A stretch of 64,000 nt of DNA from Pseudarthrobacter sp. IC2-21 (lineage in GTDB: Bacteria; Actinomycetota; Actinomycetes; Actinomycetales; Micrococcaceae), in contig NZ_CP139145.1 of NCBI RefSeq assembly GCF_034048115.1, positions 372,001 through 436,000 of the forward strand, given 5' to 3'. The notes beneath the pieces are model-generated. The model was not told where the DNA came from. It saw only the letters and a program-made list of their open reading frames with translations, and did no database searches. Shown in pieces: positions 8,785 through 16,498 of the stretch. The position numbers and the translations under genes were made by a program. Every line of letters starts with the position of its first letter. Position 1 is the stretch's first letter.

Positions 8785-8790
8785 TAGGAT
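8785..8790 (+). promoter_or_regulatory. leaderless -10 hexamer (TAGGAT)
   Basis: TAGGAT ends six bases before the ATG at 8797, as expected when transcription starts at the start codon. Confidence 0.5.
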
Positions 8791-8796
8791 CGGCAC

Positions 8797-9204
8797 ATGA
8801 TCCTGGCCTCCCTCCTTTTTGCCTTCATTGCCGCAGCCCTGCACGTCTACATCTTCAGCATGGAATCCCTCACCTGGACCAGGCCGGCCACTTGGAAGCG
8901 TTTTGGCCTCAACTCCCAGGCCGACGCCGAAACCACCAGGCCGCTTGCGTACAACCAGGGCTTCTACAACCTGTTCCTGGCCGTCGGCGCCTTCATTGGC
9001 GTGGGCTGCTTGGCGTTCGGAGCGGACGGATCCGCCCAGGCCATTGTGGGCTGGACCCTGATCTTCAGCTGCTGCGGCTCCATGTTCCTCGCCGCCGCCG
9101 TGCTTGCCCTTACGGGGCGGAAGTACCTCCGCGCCGCGGTTCTGCAGGGCACGACGCCGCTGCTCGCCGTCGTGCTCGGGTTGCTGGCAGTGGCGGCAGG
9201 CTGA
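8797..9204 (+). CDS. DUF1304 family membrane protein
   Basis: A 135-residue protein with four hydrophobic segments (about residues 3-20, 49-70, 76-95 and 105-130). The conserved N-terminal block HVYIFSMESLTW and the YNQGFYNLFLAVG segment are typical of the DUF1304 family (YqjF-like small membrane proteins). No function is established for the family. It has its own leaderless-type promoter and stands alone between the acid-sugar operon and an acyltransferase. Confidence 0.85.
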   Translation: MILASLLFAFIAAALHVYIFSMESLTWTRPATWKRFGLNSQADAETTRPLAYNQGFYNLFLAVGAFIGVGCLAFGADGSAQAIVGWTLIFSCCGSMFLAAAVLALTGRKYLRAAVLQGTTPLLAVVLGLLAVAAG

Positions 9205-9215
9205 GCCGGCGCGCC

Positions 9216-9276
9216 GGCGAGAGGGCACTTGGCGGCAGTCCCGGGCGGCGGAACTGCCGTCAAGTGCCCTCTCGCC
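9216..9276. repeat. long imperfect palindrome
   Basis: Two 24-base arms (9216-9239 and 9253-9276) match at 23 of 24 positions around a 13-base loop. It lies between two plus-strand genes without a following T tract. It could be a terminator for the DUF1304 gene, or a mobile-type palindromic element. Confidence 0.8.
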
Positions 9277-9351
9277 GAATTTCTGGCTGGGAGCGCACTG
9301 CGGGCGGACAATTGAGGCAAGAACAGCAACGGCGTTTGTAGGGGATTGCAC

Positions 9352-10671
9352 GTGGGCAATGTCAGTGAACAGGGAGCATCCGCGCAGCGCCGCGGGGCGG
9401 AGCGGGAGCGCGACCCTGCCATTGATCTGGTCCGGTTTGTCTGCCTCGCCCTGGTTGTGGTGAGCCACTGCATGATGGTCAGCCCGGTCCTGCACCCCGA
9501 CGGCACCGTGACGTCGGAAAACACGCTGGGGGATCAGCGCTGGTTTGAGCCGGTCATCTGGATCTTTATGGTGATGCCGCTGTTTTTCGTCACGGGCGGA
9601 ACCACCGGACTGCAGTCCTGGCGACGGCTCAAGGCCAGCGGCGGCAATGGCTTCGAGTTCGCCCAGGCGCGGCTGCTGAGGCTGGTCCGGCCGGCGGCAG
9701 CGCTGCTGGCGGTCATGTTCCTCGGGCTATGGGCCGCACGCCTGACGGGCGTGGATCCGCAGGTGCTCCAGCTGATAGCTACGGGCGCCGGCATGCCGCT
9801 GTGGTTCCTCGCGGCGTACCTTGCCGCGCAGCTGAACATACCGTTGCTGGCCCGCTTTCACGCGCGCGCCCCATGGCTGACCATGGGCGTACTGGTTGCC
9901 CTGGTGGTTGCTGTTGACTGCTTGCGCGGAGCCCTGCCGATGCTCGCCTACGCGAACCTGGTTTTTCTGTGGTGCGCCGTGCAGCAGGTGGGTTTCCTGA
10001 TGGCTGACGGCCACCTGACCCGGCTCACCCGGTCGCATCTGGCGGGACTCATCGTGGCGGCAAACCTGCTGCTCGGCGCTGTCACCGGCCTGGGCCTCTA
10101 CACCGGAAACATGCTGGTCAACCTCAACCCGCCCAACCTCTGCCTGTTCCTGCTTGGGGTATCCCAGGCTGCCGCGCTGCAGCTCGTCCGGCCGTGGCTT
10201 GCCTGGACATGGCAGTTTGGCTGGGTGTGCGCGATGGTCATGGTCTCGGGGCGCCGCGCCATGACGGTCTACCTCTGGCACCTGCCGCTGCTGGCCGGAA
10301 TGTCCGGCCTGCTGCTGCTCACCGACTTCCCCAAACCCGCGGCCGGGACCGCGGAGTGGTGGTGGGCGCGGCCGCTGGTCCTCCTCGGGGTACTCATCCT
10401 GCTGCTGCCCGTGGTCGCGGCATTGGGCCGCCTCGAAGAACGCCCTGCGGCCTCCCTCCACTCCCGCGGCAGGCCCGCCGCCGCGGTGGTCACGGCCGCC
10501 GTTGTGGTCTTCATTCCGGTGGCGGACGCCGCCTTCAACGGGTTGACGCCGGGACTGCTGGGAGGCGGCGCCGCATGCTTTGCGCTGGCCGTCCTGCTGC
10601 TGGGCAGAATGCCGGAACGGGCCCCTCATGATGTGGCCGCGGGGCGCCCCGTCAGCGCGCAGGGCGGGTAG
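9352..10671 (+). CDS. acyltransferase family (acyltransferase 3) membrane protein
   Basis: About 439 residues, with roughly ten to twelve membrane segments. The opening IDLVRFVCLALVVVSHCMM matches the acyltransferase-3 signature, including the conserved His in the first membrane helix, and ALTVYLWH-type sequence (RAMTVYLWHLP) recurs late in the protein. Such proteins O-acylate cell-surface polysaccharides or lipids, or synthesise them at the membrane. The GTG at 9352 follows AGGGGA by eight bases; a TTG at 9346 is in frame but too close to that site. It stands alone, so the acceptor is unknown. Confidence 0.87.
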   Translation: MGNVSEQGASAQRRGAERERDPAIDLVRFVCLALVVVSHCMMVSPVLHPDGTVTSENTLGDQRWFEPVIWIFMVMPLFFVTGGTTGLQSWRRLKASGGNGFEFAQARLLRLVRPAAALLAVMFLGLWAARLTGVDPQVLQLIATGAGMPLWFLAAYLAAQLNIPLLARFHARAPWLTMGVLVALVVAVDCLRGALPMLAYANLVFLWCAVQQVGFLMADGHLTRLTRSHLAGLIVAANLLLGAVTGLGLYTGNMLVNLNPPNLCLFLLGVSQAAALQLVRPWLAWTWQFGWVCAMVMVSGRRAMTVYLWHLPLLAGMSGLLLLTDFPKPAAGTAEWWWARPLVLLGVLILLLPVVAALGRLEERPAASLHSRGRPAAAVVTAAVVVFIPVADAAFNGLTPGLLGGGAACFALAVLLLGRMPERAPHDVAAGRPVSAQGG

Positions 10672-10703
10672 GGGCGGCCATTGCCACCGCAGCCAACTAG
10701 TGC

Positions 10704-10709
10704 CAATGT
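10704..10709 (+). promoter_or_regulatory. leaderless -10 hexamer (CAATGT)
   Basis: CAATGT ends six bases before the ATG at 10716. No Shine-Dalgarno sequence is present. Confidence 0.4.
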
Positions 10710-10715
10710 CGAACC

Positions 10716-11045
10716 ATGACAGAGAACATGATTTCCACTGAGGATGAATTCAGCCCCGCCGTTTCACTGACCCGGGATGATGAGCATCACCGTTACGAGC
10801 TGAAGGTCGGCGGGAAGATTGCCGTCCAGTCCTTCTTCCAGGACCGGCCCGGACACGTGGATTTCAGCCACACCGAGACCGCCGAGGAATTCAAGGGCCA
10901 AGGCCTGGGAAAGGTGCTGGCCCACTTCGCCCTGGACGACGTTGTGGCATCGGGAAAACGCATCATCCCGCATTGCCCGTTCATCGCCGGCTACCTCCGC
11001 CAGCACGAGGGCTACGAGCAGCACATCGACTGGCCGGAGGACTGA
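10716..11045 (+). CDS. small GNAT family N-acetyltransferase (YjdJ-type)
   Basis: A 109-residue single-domain protein. Residues about 55-100 carry the compact GNAT core of the YjdJ/GNAT_acetyltr_2 group: FSHTETAEEFKGQGLGKVL binds acetyl-CoA, followed by IIPHCPFIAGYLRQHEGY. These proteins are thought to acetylate small molecules or protein N-termini; no specific substrate is known. It stands alone with a leaderless-type promoter. Confidence 0.88.
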   Translation: MTENMISTEDEFSPAVSLTRDDEHHRYELKVGGKIAVQSFFQDRPGHVDFSHTETAEEFKGQGLGKVLAHFALDDVVASGKRIIPHCPFIAGYLRQHEGYEQHIDWPED

Positions 11046-11074
11046 CGCCCGGCGCCATGGCAGGCGGCCCAAGC

Positions 11075-11080
11075 TAGTCT
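11075..11080 (+). promoter_or_regulatory. leaderless -10 hexamer (TAGTCT)
   Basis: TAGTCT ends six bases before the ATG at 11087. Confidence 0.5.
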
Positions 11081-11086
11081 GGGCGC

Positions 11087-11845
11087 ATGACAACAACAGC
11101 ACTCGTCACCGGGGCCAGCGCCGGGCTTGGAGCCAAGTTCGCCCGGCAGCTCGCCGCCCAGGGCCATACCGTGGTTCTCGTGGCCAGGAACCGGGACCGC
11201 CTGGAAAAAACAGCGGCGGACCTGAAACAGCGTTACGGAACAACGGCGGAGGTGCTCCCCGCAGACCTGACGGACGACGCCGGGGTGGCCGCCGTCGTCG
11301 CCCGCCTCACCGACGCCGCCCGGCCGGTGGGGATCCTGGTGAACAACGCGGGCATCGGCCTGCTCCACGACTTTGAGCAGAACACCATCGCCGAAGAGAA
11401 GCAGCACCTCAAACTGCACTGTGGGGCCGCCCTGGAACTGACCCACGCTGTACTGCCCGGGATGCTGGAATGCGGTGCGGGCCGGATAATCAATGTGTCC
11501 AGCGTGGCGGCGTTCCTGCCCCGGGGGACCTATGCGGCGGCGAAGGCCTGGCTGCTGACCTTCAGCCGCTGGGCCAACCTTGCCTACGGGGCGCGCGGCG
11601 TGACGGTCACAGCTGTCTGCCCGGGCCTGACGCACACCGAGTTCCATGAGCGGATGGGCATGGACAAGGCGGTGGCACCGGCCTGGGCGTGGCTGACGGC
11701 GGAGCGGGTGGTGCGTGAAGGCCTGGCCGACAACCTCCGCGGAAAGTCTGTGTCCATCCCGTCCAAGCGCTACAAGGCGGTGGCCGTGGCGGCGCGGGTG
11801 CTGCCGGACAGGCTACTCACCGGGCCGGCGCGCAGACCGAAGTAG
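11087..11845 (+). CDS. short-chain dehydrogenase/reductase (DltE/YqjQ-like)
   Basis: A 252-residue classical SDR. The NADP-binding motif is TGASAGLG (residues about 8-15), followed by VARNRDRL, whose Arg residues suggest preference for NADP(H). The catalytic Ser lies in INVSSVAA and the YxxxK pair in TYAAAKAW. The substrate is unknown; relatives are annotated as DltE-like oxidoreductases. Its 3' end overlaps the convergent FUSC gene by 33 bases, so the last eleven codons are coding on both strands. Confidence 0.9.
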   Translation: MTTTALVTGASAGLGAKFARQLAAQGHTVVLVARNRDRLEKTAADLKQRYGTTAEVLPADLTDDAGVAAVVARLTDAARPVGILVNNAGIGLLHDFEQNTIAEEKQHLKLHCGAALELTHAVLPGMLECGAGRIINVSSVAAFLPRGTYAAAKAWLLTFSRWANLAYGARGVTVTAVCPGLTHTEFHERMGMDKAVAPAWAWLTAERVVREGLADNLRGKSVSIPSKRYKAVAVAARVLPDRLLTGPARRPK

Positions 11846-12934
11846 CGGGAACCGGGCAGGCGGCTGCCGTACCGTCCGCTGGCGGATTCGTTGCCGGACG
11901 GCCACCGCCACCAGGATCCCCACCACGGCACCAACGAAGGTTTCCACGCCACGCTCCAGGATCAGCACCGTGGGATCGATCGGCGCCGCGAGCTGCGTCA
12001 TCAACAGGATGACCGGGGTGAATGACACCATGGCCAGCCCGTAATGACGGGTCATGAACAGCTCGGTGGTGAACTGGAAAATGATGACCAGGACGCCCAG
12101 GACCACCACCTGATGGGCGGCGAATAACGGTGCGAGGGCCCACGGTGCGGGCACCAGGACGACGGCGGTGACCGCCAACCCGAGGAAGGTCCCCACGATG
12201 CGGTGGATCCCCCGCCGCACCCGGCTGGGGAAGTCCGCTCCCGCCAGGGGCACCGCGGCAGCTGCCATGGCCCAGTGTGGATGGCCGCTGCCGCTAAGCA
12301 CACCGATGGAGCCGGCAAGCCCGACCGCCGACACGTAGCGGGCCGCGTGAACGGCGGCAGACCGGCCTGCCGCACCACGCAGGAGCACCACCTCACGGCT
12401 GGCTCCAGGCTGCCACGAACGGTCCCGGAACCAGCCGCCGAAGCCCACCGCCAGGGAAAACGCGGCAGCCCCCGCCGCGATCAAAAGAGCAATGTACCAA
12501 GGGACGGCGGTGGGCACCGAGGCGCAGGCACCCAGGGCCAGGATGCCGAAGAACGGGCCGTTCGGTTTGAGCTTCACCCGGTCCGAATAGACCGACCCGA
12601 CGCCGGCCAGCACCGCCTCGACGGCCACCAGCCACCAGGAGTGGAGATGGTTGACGGAGAGAAAGACGCCCACCGCCACCCCGCCGACCAGCACCACGGC
12701 TGCCTGGGACTGGTGCCGGAGCCGCAGCTGATGCGGTTCGGACCGCCCATACATGCCAGTCAGGGCACCGAACACCGCATAAACAATCAGGTCGGCCCGG
12801 CCCAGAAGCAGCAGGAGAAGTGAAGGGACAGCCACGCTGGTGGCCACCCGAAGCGCTGCCAGATGGTCTTGATTTGCAGGTTCCAGCCGGTGCAGGGCGT
12901 GTACCTGGCGCATCACGGACTTCACGCGGGCCAC
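11813..12934 (-). CDS. FUSC family membrane protein (aromatic acid exporter-like)
   Basis: A 373-residue protein with about ten hydrophobic helices in two blocks and a short cytoplasmic end, as in FUSC/YccS-like proteins. Relatives include fusaric acid resistance and p-hydroxybenzoate efflux proteins, but many are uncharacterised. The GTG start at 12934 has no clear ribosome site; an ATG at 12913 is an alternative. The C-terminus overlaps the convergent SDR gene by 33 bases. Confidence 0.82.
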   Translation of the reverse strand: MARVKSVMRQVHALHRLEPANQDHLAALRVATSVAVPSLLLLLLGRADLIVYAVFGALTGMYGRSEPHQLRLRHQSQAAVVLVGGVAVGVFLSVNHLHSWWLVAVEAVLAGVGSVYSDRVKLKPNGPFFGILALGACASVPTAVPWYIALLIAAGAAAFSLAVGFGGWFRDRSWQPGASREVVLLRGAAGRSAAVHAARYVSAVGLAGSIGVLSGSGHPHWAMAAAAVPLAGADFPSRVRRGIHRIVGTFLGLAVTAVVLVPAPWALAPLFAAHQVVVLGVLVIIFQFTTELFMTRHYGLAMVSFTPVILLMTQLAAPIDPTVLILERGVETFVGAVVGILVAVAVRQRIRQRTVRQPPARFPLLRSARRPGE

Positions 12935-12949
12935 CTGTCATTGATTACC

Positions 12950-12965
12950 GCCCCGGTGCCGGGGC
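12950..12965. repeat. short perfect hairpin in divergent region
   Basis: GCCCCGG-TG-CCGGGGC forms a 7-bp stem with a 2-base loop between the FUSC and GNAT starts. It could be part of the 5' leader of the GNAT transcript or a protein-binding site. Confidence 0.5.
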
Positions 12966-13035
12966 CTGCCACACGATTATCCCCCGGGGACCCACCGGCT
13001 GGCGGCCGGGCATGAATGGAGCCGGGAGCCTGGAC

Positions 13036-13041
13036 TAATGT
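13036..13041 (+). promoter_or_regulatory. leaderless -10 hexamer (TAATGT)
   Basis: TAATGT ends six bases before the ATG at 13048. Confidence 0.5.
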
Positions 13042-13047
13042 TGACCG

Positions 13048-13590
13048 ATGATTGAGCCGCACCAGCTGACCGAGAGCGTCACAATGCGTCTATTGCGTCC
13101 GGGCGATGCGGCGGCGCTTTGCGCCGCTTACCTACGCAACCGTGACTACCTTTCCCCGTGGGAGCCGGTTCGGCCCGGGGAGTACTTCACGGAGGACTGG
13201 CAGGCTGCCGACATCGCCGGCCGTCTCGCGGCGCATGAGGCAGGGGAGGGATGCCCCTTCGGCCTGTTTGCCGGCAAGCGACTTGTGGGCCGGTTCAACG
13301 TGGCCGGCATCGTGCGGGGGCCGTTTCAGAGTGCGGGGCTCGGGTACTGGGTCGATAGCGAGTACGCTGGCCGGGGCGTAGCGTCCGCTGCGGTGCGGCG
13401 CATCGTTGCGGTGGCCCGCGACGAACTGGGGCTCCACCGCCTTGAGGCCAGCACGCTGCTGCACAACATCGGCTCGCAACGGGTCCTCCAAAAGGCCGGA
13501 TTCCAACAGATTGGCATGGCGCCGCAGTATCTGCAGATCGCCGGAAAGTGGCAGGATCACAACCTTTACCAGGTGCTCCTGCACGCCTGA
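13048..13590 (+). CDS. RimJ/RimL-type GNAT N-acetyltransferase
   Basis: A 180-residue GNAT protein of the ribosomal-protein-alanine acetyltransferase type. The start SVTMRLLRPGDAAALCAAY and the acetyl-CoA-binding segment GYWVDSEYAGRGVASAAVRRI (residues about 99-119) are characteristic. The segment LHRLEASTLLHNIGSQRVLQKAGFQ completes the fold. It may acetylate a ribosomal protein N-terminus or a small amine. Two hairpins follow it before the convergent transporter. Confidence 0.9.
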   Translation: MIEPHQLTESVTMRLLRPGDAAALCAAYLRNRDYLSPWEPVRPGEYFTEDWQAADIAGRLAAHEAGEGCPFGLFAGKRLVGRFNVAGIVRGPFQSAGLGYWVDSEYAGRGVASAAVRRIVAVARDELGLHRLEASTLLHNIGSQRVLQKAGFQQIGMAPQYLQIAGKWQDHNLYQVLLHA

Positions 13591-13598
13591 GGTGCCGG

Positions 13599-13623
13599 GC
13601 CGTGCATGGCGCCCGTGCACGGC
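13599..13623 (+). terminator. hairpin after GNAT gene
   Basis: GCCGTGCA and its exact complement are separated by a 9-base loop, starting nine bases after the GNAT stop codon. Probably the rho-independent-like terminator of that gene. Confidence 0.5.
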
Positions 13624-13627
13624 TAAG

Positions 13628-13671
13628 GCCCGCCCTGTGTGCTTCCCCCAAGGAAAGCACACAGCACGGGC
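13628..13671 (-). terminator. hairpin between convergent genes
   Basis: Two 17-base arms pair at 15 positions around a 10-base loop, 59 bases beyond the transporter stop. Likely terminator of the minus-strand transporter and possibly a backup for the GNAT gene. Confidence 0.6.
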
Positions 13672-13729
13672 CTCTGAGCGCGGGCTACAAGACGGCCGAA
13701 ACAGGCCGGATTGTTGTTCGGGGTGTTGC

Positions 13730-15334
13730 TTAGACTCCGGCCGGCGCCTTGGCGGCGTCGGTGATGTCCTGGGTTTCAAATGGCATGTCGTCCAGGTCAA
13801 TCAGCGGGTTCTCATCCTGGGTGGCCACGAGTTCACGCGCCTCCGCCTGCGTGTCCACGCTGGGCATGGAGCCCGGGAGCGGACGCTGGGCCGATTCCTT
13901 AAGGAAGTAGATGGCCACGGCACCCACAGCCGAAGTGGCCATCAGGTAGTAGGCCGGCATCATGTCGTTGCCGGTCGCATTGATCAGCGCAGCCACGATG
14001 AACGGTGTGGTGCCGCCGAAGATCGCTACGGCGAAGTTGTACGCAATGCCCATGGCGCCGTAACGGCTGGATGTGGGGAACTGCGCCGGCAGCGCCGAGG
14101 CAAGGTTGGCCACGTAGAACGTCACGGGGAAGGCGATCAGGGCGAGGCCGGCCAGGGTGGACCAGATCTCACCGACACCGATGAGCATGAAGGCCGGCGT
14201 CGCCAGGACCACCGTGCTCACTGCGCCGATCCACAGGACCGGCCTGCGGCCAATCCGGTCGGACAGCTTGCCCGTCAGCGGGATGCACAGCGCCATAATG
14301 ACCAGCACCGGGATGGTCAGGAGCGTGCCGTGGACCTCGTCGTAGCCCTTGGACTCCGTGAGGTAGGTAGGCATGTAGGAAGTGAGGGCGTAGCCGGCCG
14401 TGTTGGCCGCGGCCACCAGTACCATCGCCACAATGATGGAGCGCCAGTAGGCCTTGACGATGCCGACCGGGCCCTTGGCTGCGGCCTCGTCCGAGGAGGC
14501 AGCGTTCTTGGCGAGGTCTTCCTGGGCGTCCAGGGTGGCCTGGAACTGCGGAGATTCCTCGATCTTGCTCCGGAAGTAGACGGCAATCAGGCCAAGGGGT
14601 CCGGCGATCAGGAACGGAATGCGCCAGCCCCATTCCTCCATTGCCGTCTGGCCCAGGGTCAACTGGAGTACCGATACCAGGGCGGCGCCGATGGCGAAGC
14701 CCAGGTAGCTGCCCAGGTCCAGGAAGCTCGCAAAGAAGCCCCGGCGCTTGTCAGGGGCATATTCGCTGACAAACGTGGTTGCGCCGGCATACTCGCCGCC
14801 GGTGGAGAATCCCTGGACCACTTTAAGGAGTACCAGGAGCGCAGCGGCCCAGAGGCCGATCTGTGCGTAACCCGGCAGCAGGCCGACCGCGAACGTGCTC
14901 GCGGCCATGATCATGAGGGTGGTGGCCAGGATCTTCTGGCGGCCTATCTTGTCTCCGAGCCAGCCGAAGATCACGCCACCCAGGGGGCGGGCAATGAAGG
15001 TGGCCGCGAAGGTTCCCAGCAGGAACAGCGTCTGGGTTGTCGGATCTGACTCCGGCAGGAAGACGGGTCCCATGGTGGTGATCAGGTAACCGAACACGCC
15101 GACGTCGTACCACTCCATGGTGTTACCCACGATGGTGCCGCCGAGTGCCTTTTTCAGCATGGGCTGATCTACTACATTCACGTCGGACTCCTTGAGCCGG
15201 CGACGTGCAAGAATCTTCGGTTTGCGTGTCCCCGCAGGACTCGCGGATGGTGCATTTACAGGTACTGCAGTGTTGGTTCCGCCGGCGATGTTTTCGCCTG
15301 CTGAAGAGTCGGTCGTGCTTCGGTCTGTGGGCAT
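13730..15334 (-). CDS. MFS transporter, metabolite:H+ symporter (MHS) family
   Basis: About 534 residues with twelve membrane helices. The N-terminal helix sequence GGTIVGNTMEWYDVGVFGYL and the loop 2-3 motif RPLGGVIFGWLGDKIGR are hallmarks of the MHS family, which includes ProP (proline/betaine) and carboxylate importers. The Ala/Thr-rich N-terminal extension of about 55 residues and the acidic C-terminal tail are cytoplasmic. I chose the ATG at 15334 because GGGAGAAG lies six bases upstream; a longer start at 15358 lacks one. Substrate could be a compatible solute or an organic acid. It stands alone behind a long 5' region. Confidence 0.9.
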   Translation of the reverse strand: MPTDRSTTDSSAGENIAGGTNTAVPVNAPSASPAGTRKPKILARRRLKESDVNVVDQPMLKKALGGTIVGNTMEWYDVGVFGYLITTMGPVFLPESDPTTQTLFLLGTFAATFIARPLGGVIFGWLGDKIGRQKILATTLMIMAASTFAVGLLPGYAQIGLWAAALLVLLKVVQGFSTGGEYAGATTFVSEYAPDKRRGFFASFLDLGSYLGFAIGAALVSVLQLTLGQTAMEEWGWRIPFLIAGPLGLIAVYFRSKIEESPQFQATLDAQEDLAKNAASSDEAAAKGPVGIVKAYWRSIIVAMVLVAAANTAGYALTSYMPTYLTESKGYDEVHGTLLTIPVLVIMALCIPLTGKLSDRIGRRPVLWIGAVSTVVLATPAFMLIGVGEIWSTLAGLALIAFPVTFYVANLASALPAQFPTSSRYGAMGIAYNFAVAIFGGTTPFIVAALINATGNDMMPAYYLMATSAVGAVAIYFLKESAQRPLPGSMPSVDTQAEARELVATQDENPLIDLDDMPFETQDITDAAKAPAGV

Positions 15335-15835
15335 TTGGGCTTCTCCCGTGGAGGTCATTTGCTTGCGACTTGTAGCTGCCCCGCTCTGGGCAGGCCTTCA
15401 ATTTTACGCGAATCTTGATGCGTTCCAGAGTTTGATCCCGTATGATCGCAGGTTTCAGGCCGTTTTGAGTGGCCGTTGGAAGGTTTCTTTTCCTCCGTTT
15501 TGCCGCGCCATCATTGGGATCCCGGGGGATAGGGACAGCCGTTACCGAATCTTTTTCTCTCAGCCCTCGTTTTCACGGTTATTTCGTCCCGATCCGGCGC
15601 CGAAAGTGATGGCCGCCACGGCTTGCTGCGAAGTGTCCGGGCGCGGCCGCGAGGTCAAATTCAGCGGTCCCGGCGCCGGCTTCGGGGGTTCACAACCACG
15701 GCTCGGACTGCCTATTGTTGTGCCATGGGAACACTGATTTTTGAGTAGGCGGACGCGTGCGGCCTGGTGCGCCCGGCCCCGTCCCCGCTGATCTCGTCAG
15801 AGACACGCAGACCCTCCTCAGAAAGGTTCCAACCA
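15335..15835. other. 501-bp divergent intergenic region
   Basis: No defensible gene is present between the MHS transporter and the DUF5302 gene. The stretch 15390-15560 is less GC-rich than its surroundings, which fits a promoter region. I see no strong long inverted repeat. Confidence 0.5.
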
Positions 15836-16048
15836 ATGACCGACAAAAAAACCTCCGACCCGTCCCAGGATTCGCCTGAGAACCCCGATGCCAAGGGGAT
15901 ACGTGCCGGGCTGACCGAGGCCCAGCGGGCAATGCTCGCCAGCAAGTCCCGCGGCGGTGATTCCGGTTTGCAGAGTGTGGGCAAGAGTCATAAACCTACG
16001 CATGCCAGCGGCAAGCAGGGCCCGGCCGAGAAGAAGGTCCGCTGGTAG
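15836..16048 (+). CDS. DUF5302 family small protein
   Basis: A 70-residue hydrophilic protein, rich in Lys, Ser and Pro. The block KGIRAGLTEAQRAMLASKSRG and the terminal KKVRW fit actinobacterial DUF5302 proteins, which are of unknown function. The ATG at 15836 follows GAAAGG; an upstream in-frame GTG-type start would add a less plausible Arg-rich extension. It is probably cytosolic and disordered. Confidence 0.75.
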   Translation: MTDKKTSDPSQDSPENPDAKGIRAGLTEAQRAMLASKSRGGDSGLQSVGKSHKPTHASGKQGPAEKKVRW

Positions 16049-16068
16049 CACTTCAGGTTGCTGGCGCG

Positions 16069-16104
16069 TCATCTGTGTGGAAACGCGCTTCATCTGTGTG
16101 GAAA
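16069..16104 (+). repeat. 15-base direct repeat with 21-base period
   Basis: TCATCTGTGTGGAAA occurs at 16069-16083 and again at 16090-16104, immediately before the ribosome site of the next gene. The spacing equals two helical turns. Confidence 0.7.
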
Positions 16105-16114
16105 GGAAGGAAAA

Positions 16115-16375
16115 ATGGCGAAGCAAAATCCAGGAGCAAGGATCGAACCTGAGGTGGCGGATCACCTCGCCGCAGCCATGCACCAGCAGTCCATGCCCGG
16201 GCCGGCCACCATTGCCGTGACCAAGGCCATGACCGGCGAACAGCATTGGCCGGACGGAAACGGCAAGCACCGGCATCCCAAGGAACGGGGTGCAGGCCAC
16301 AGCCAGGTGGGCAATGAAGCGGCCGTCACTGCTGTGCACCGCACCGGACGCCCGCAACTGCCGCACTCCTCCTGA
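16115..16375 (+). CDS. hypothetical 86-residue protein
   Basis: I do not recognise this protein. It is hydrophilic, His- and Pro-rich (HWPDGNGKHRHPKERGAGH in the middle) and has no signal peptide or membrane segment. The ATG at 16115 is well supported by AAGGAAGG four bases upstream. It lies 66 bases after the DUF5302 gene on the same strand and may be cotranscribed or controlled by the direct repeat just before it. A hairpin follows before the convergent ligD gene. Confidence 0.6.
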   Translation: MAKQNPGARIEPEVADHLAAAMHQQSMPGPATIAVTKAMTGEQHWPDGNGKHRHPKERGAGHSQVGNEAAVTAVHRTGRPQLPHSS

Positions 16376-16434
16376 CAGACGGCTGACCCTGAGACGCGGC
16401 TGCCCGGCGGATCATGCACCGCTTGGAACAACAC

Positions 16435-16469
16435 GGCCTGGCGACTACCCATAAGGGATTCGCCGGGCC
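16435..16469. terminator. hairpin between convergent small gene and ligD
   Basis: GGCCTGGCGA pairs with TCGCCGGGCC (one mismatch) across a 15-base loop, between two converging genes. Likely bidirectional terminator. Confidence 0.5.
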
Positions 16470-16498
16470 GTTGCCGTGTCCCCGGGAGGCCCGCGCGG

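Noticed and set aside
7870..9495. 541-residue open frame on the minus strand
   Set aside because: Antisense to the aldolase, DUF1304 and acyltransferase starts; no motif or ribosome site.
13406..15049. 547-residue open frame on the plus strand
   Set aside because: Lies antisense to the MHS transporter and has no recognisable domain.
15192..15737. Plus-strand open frame across the intergenic region before the DUF5302 gene
   Set aside because: Begins antisense to the transporter and has no homology signal or ribosome site.
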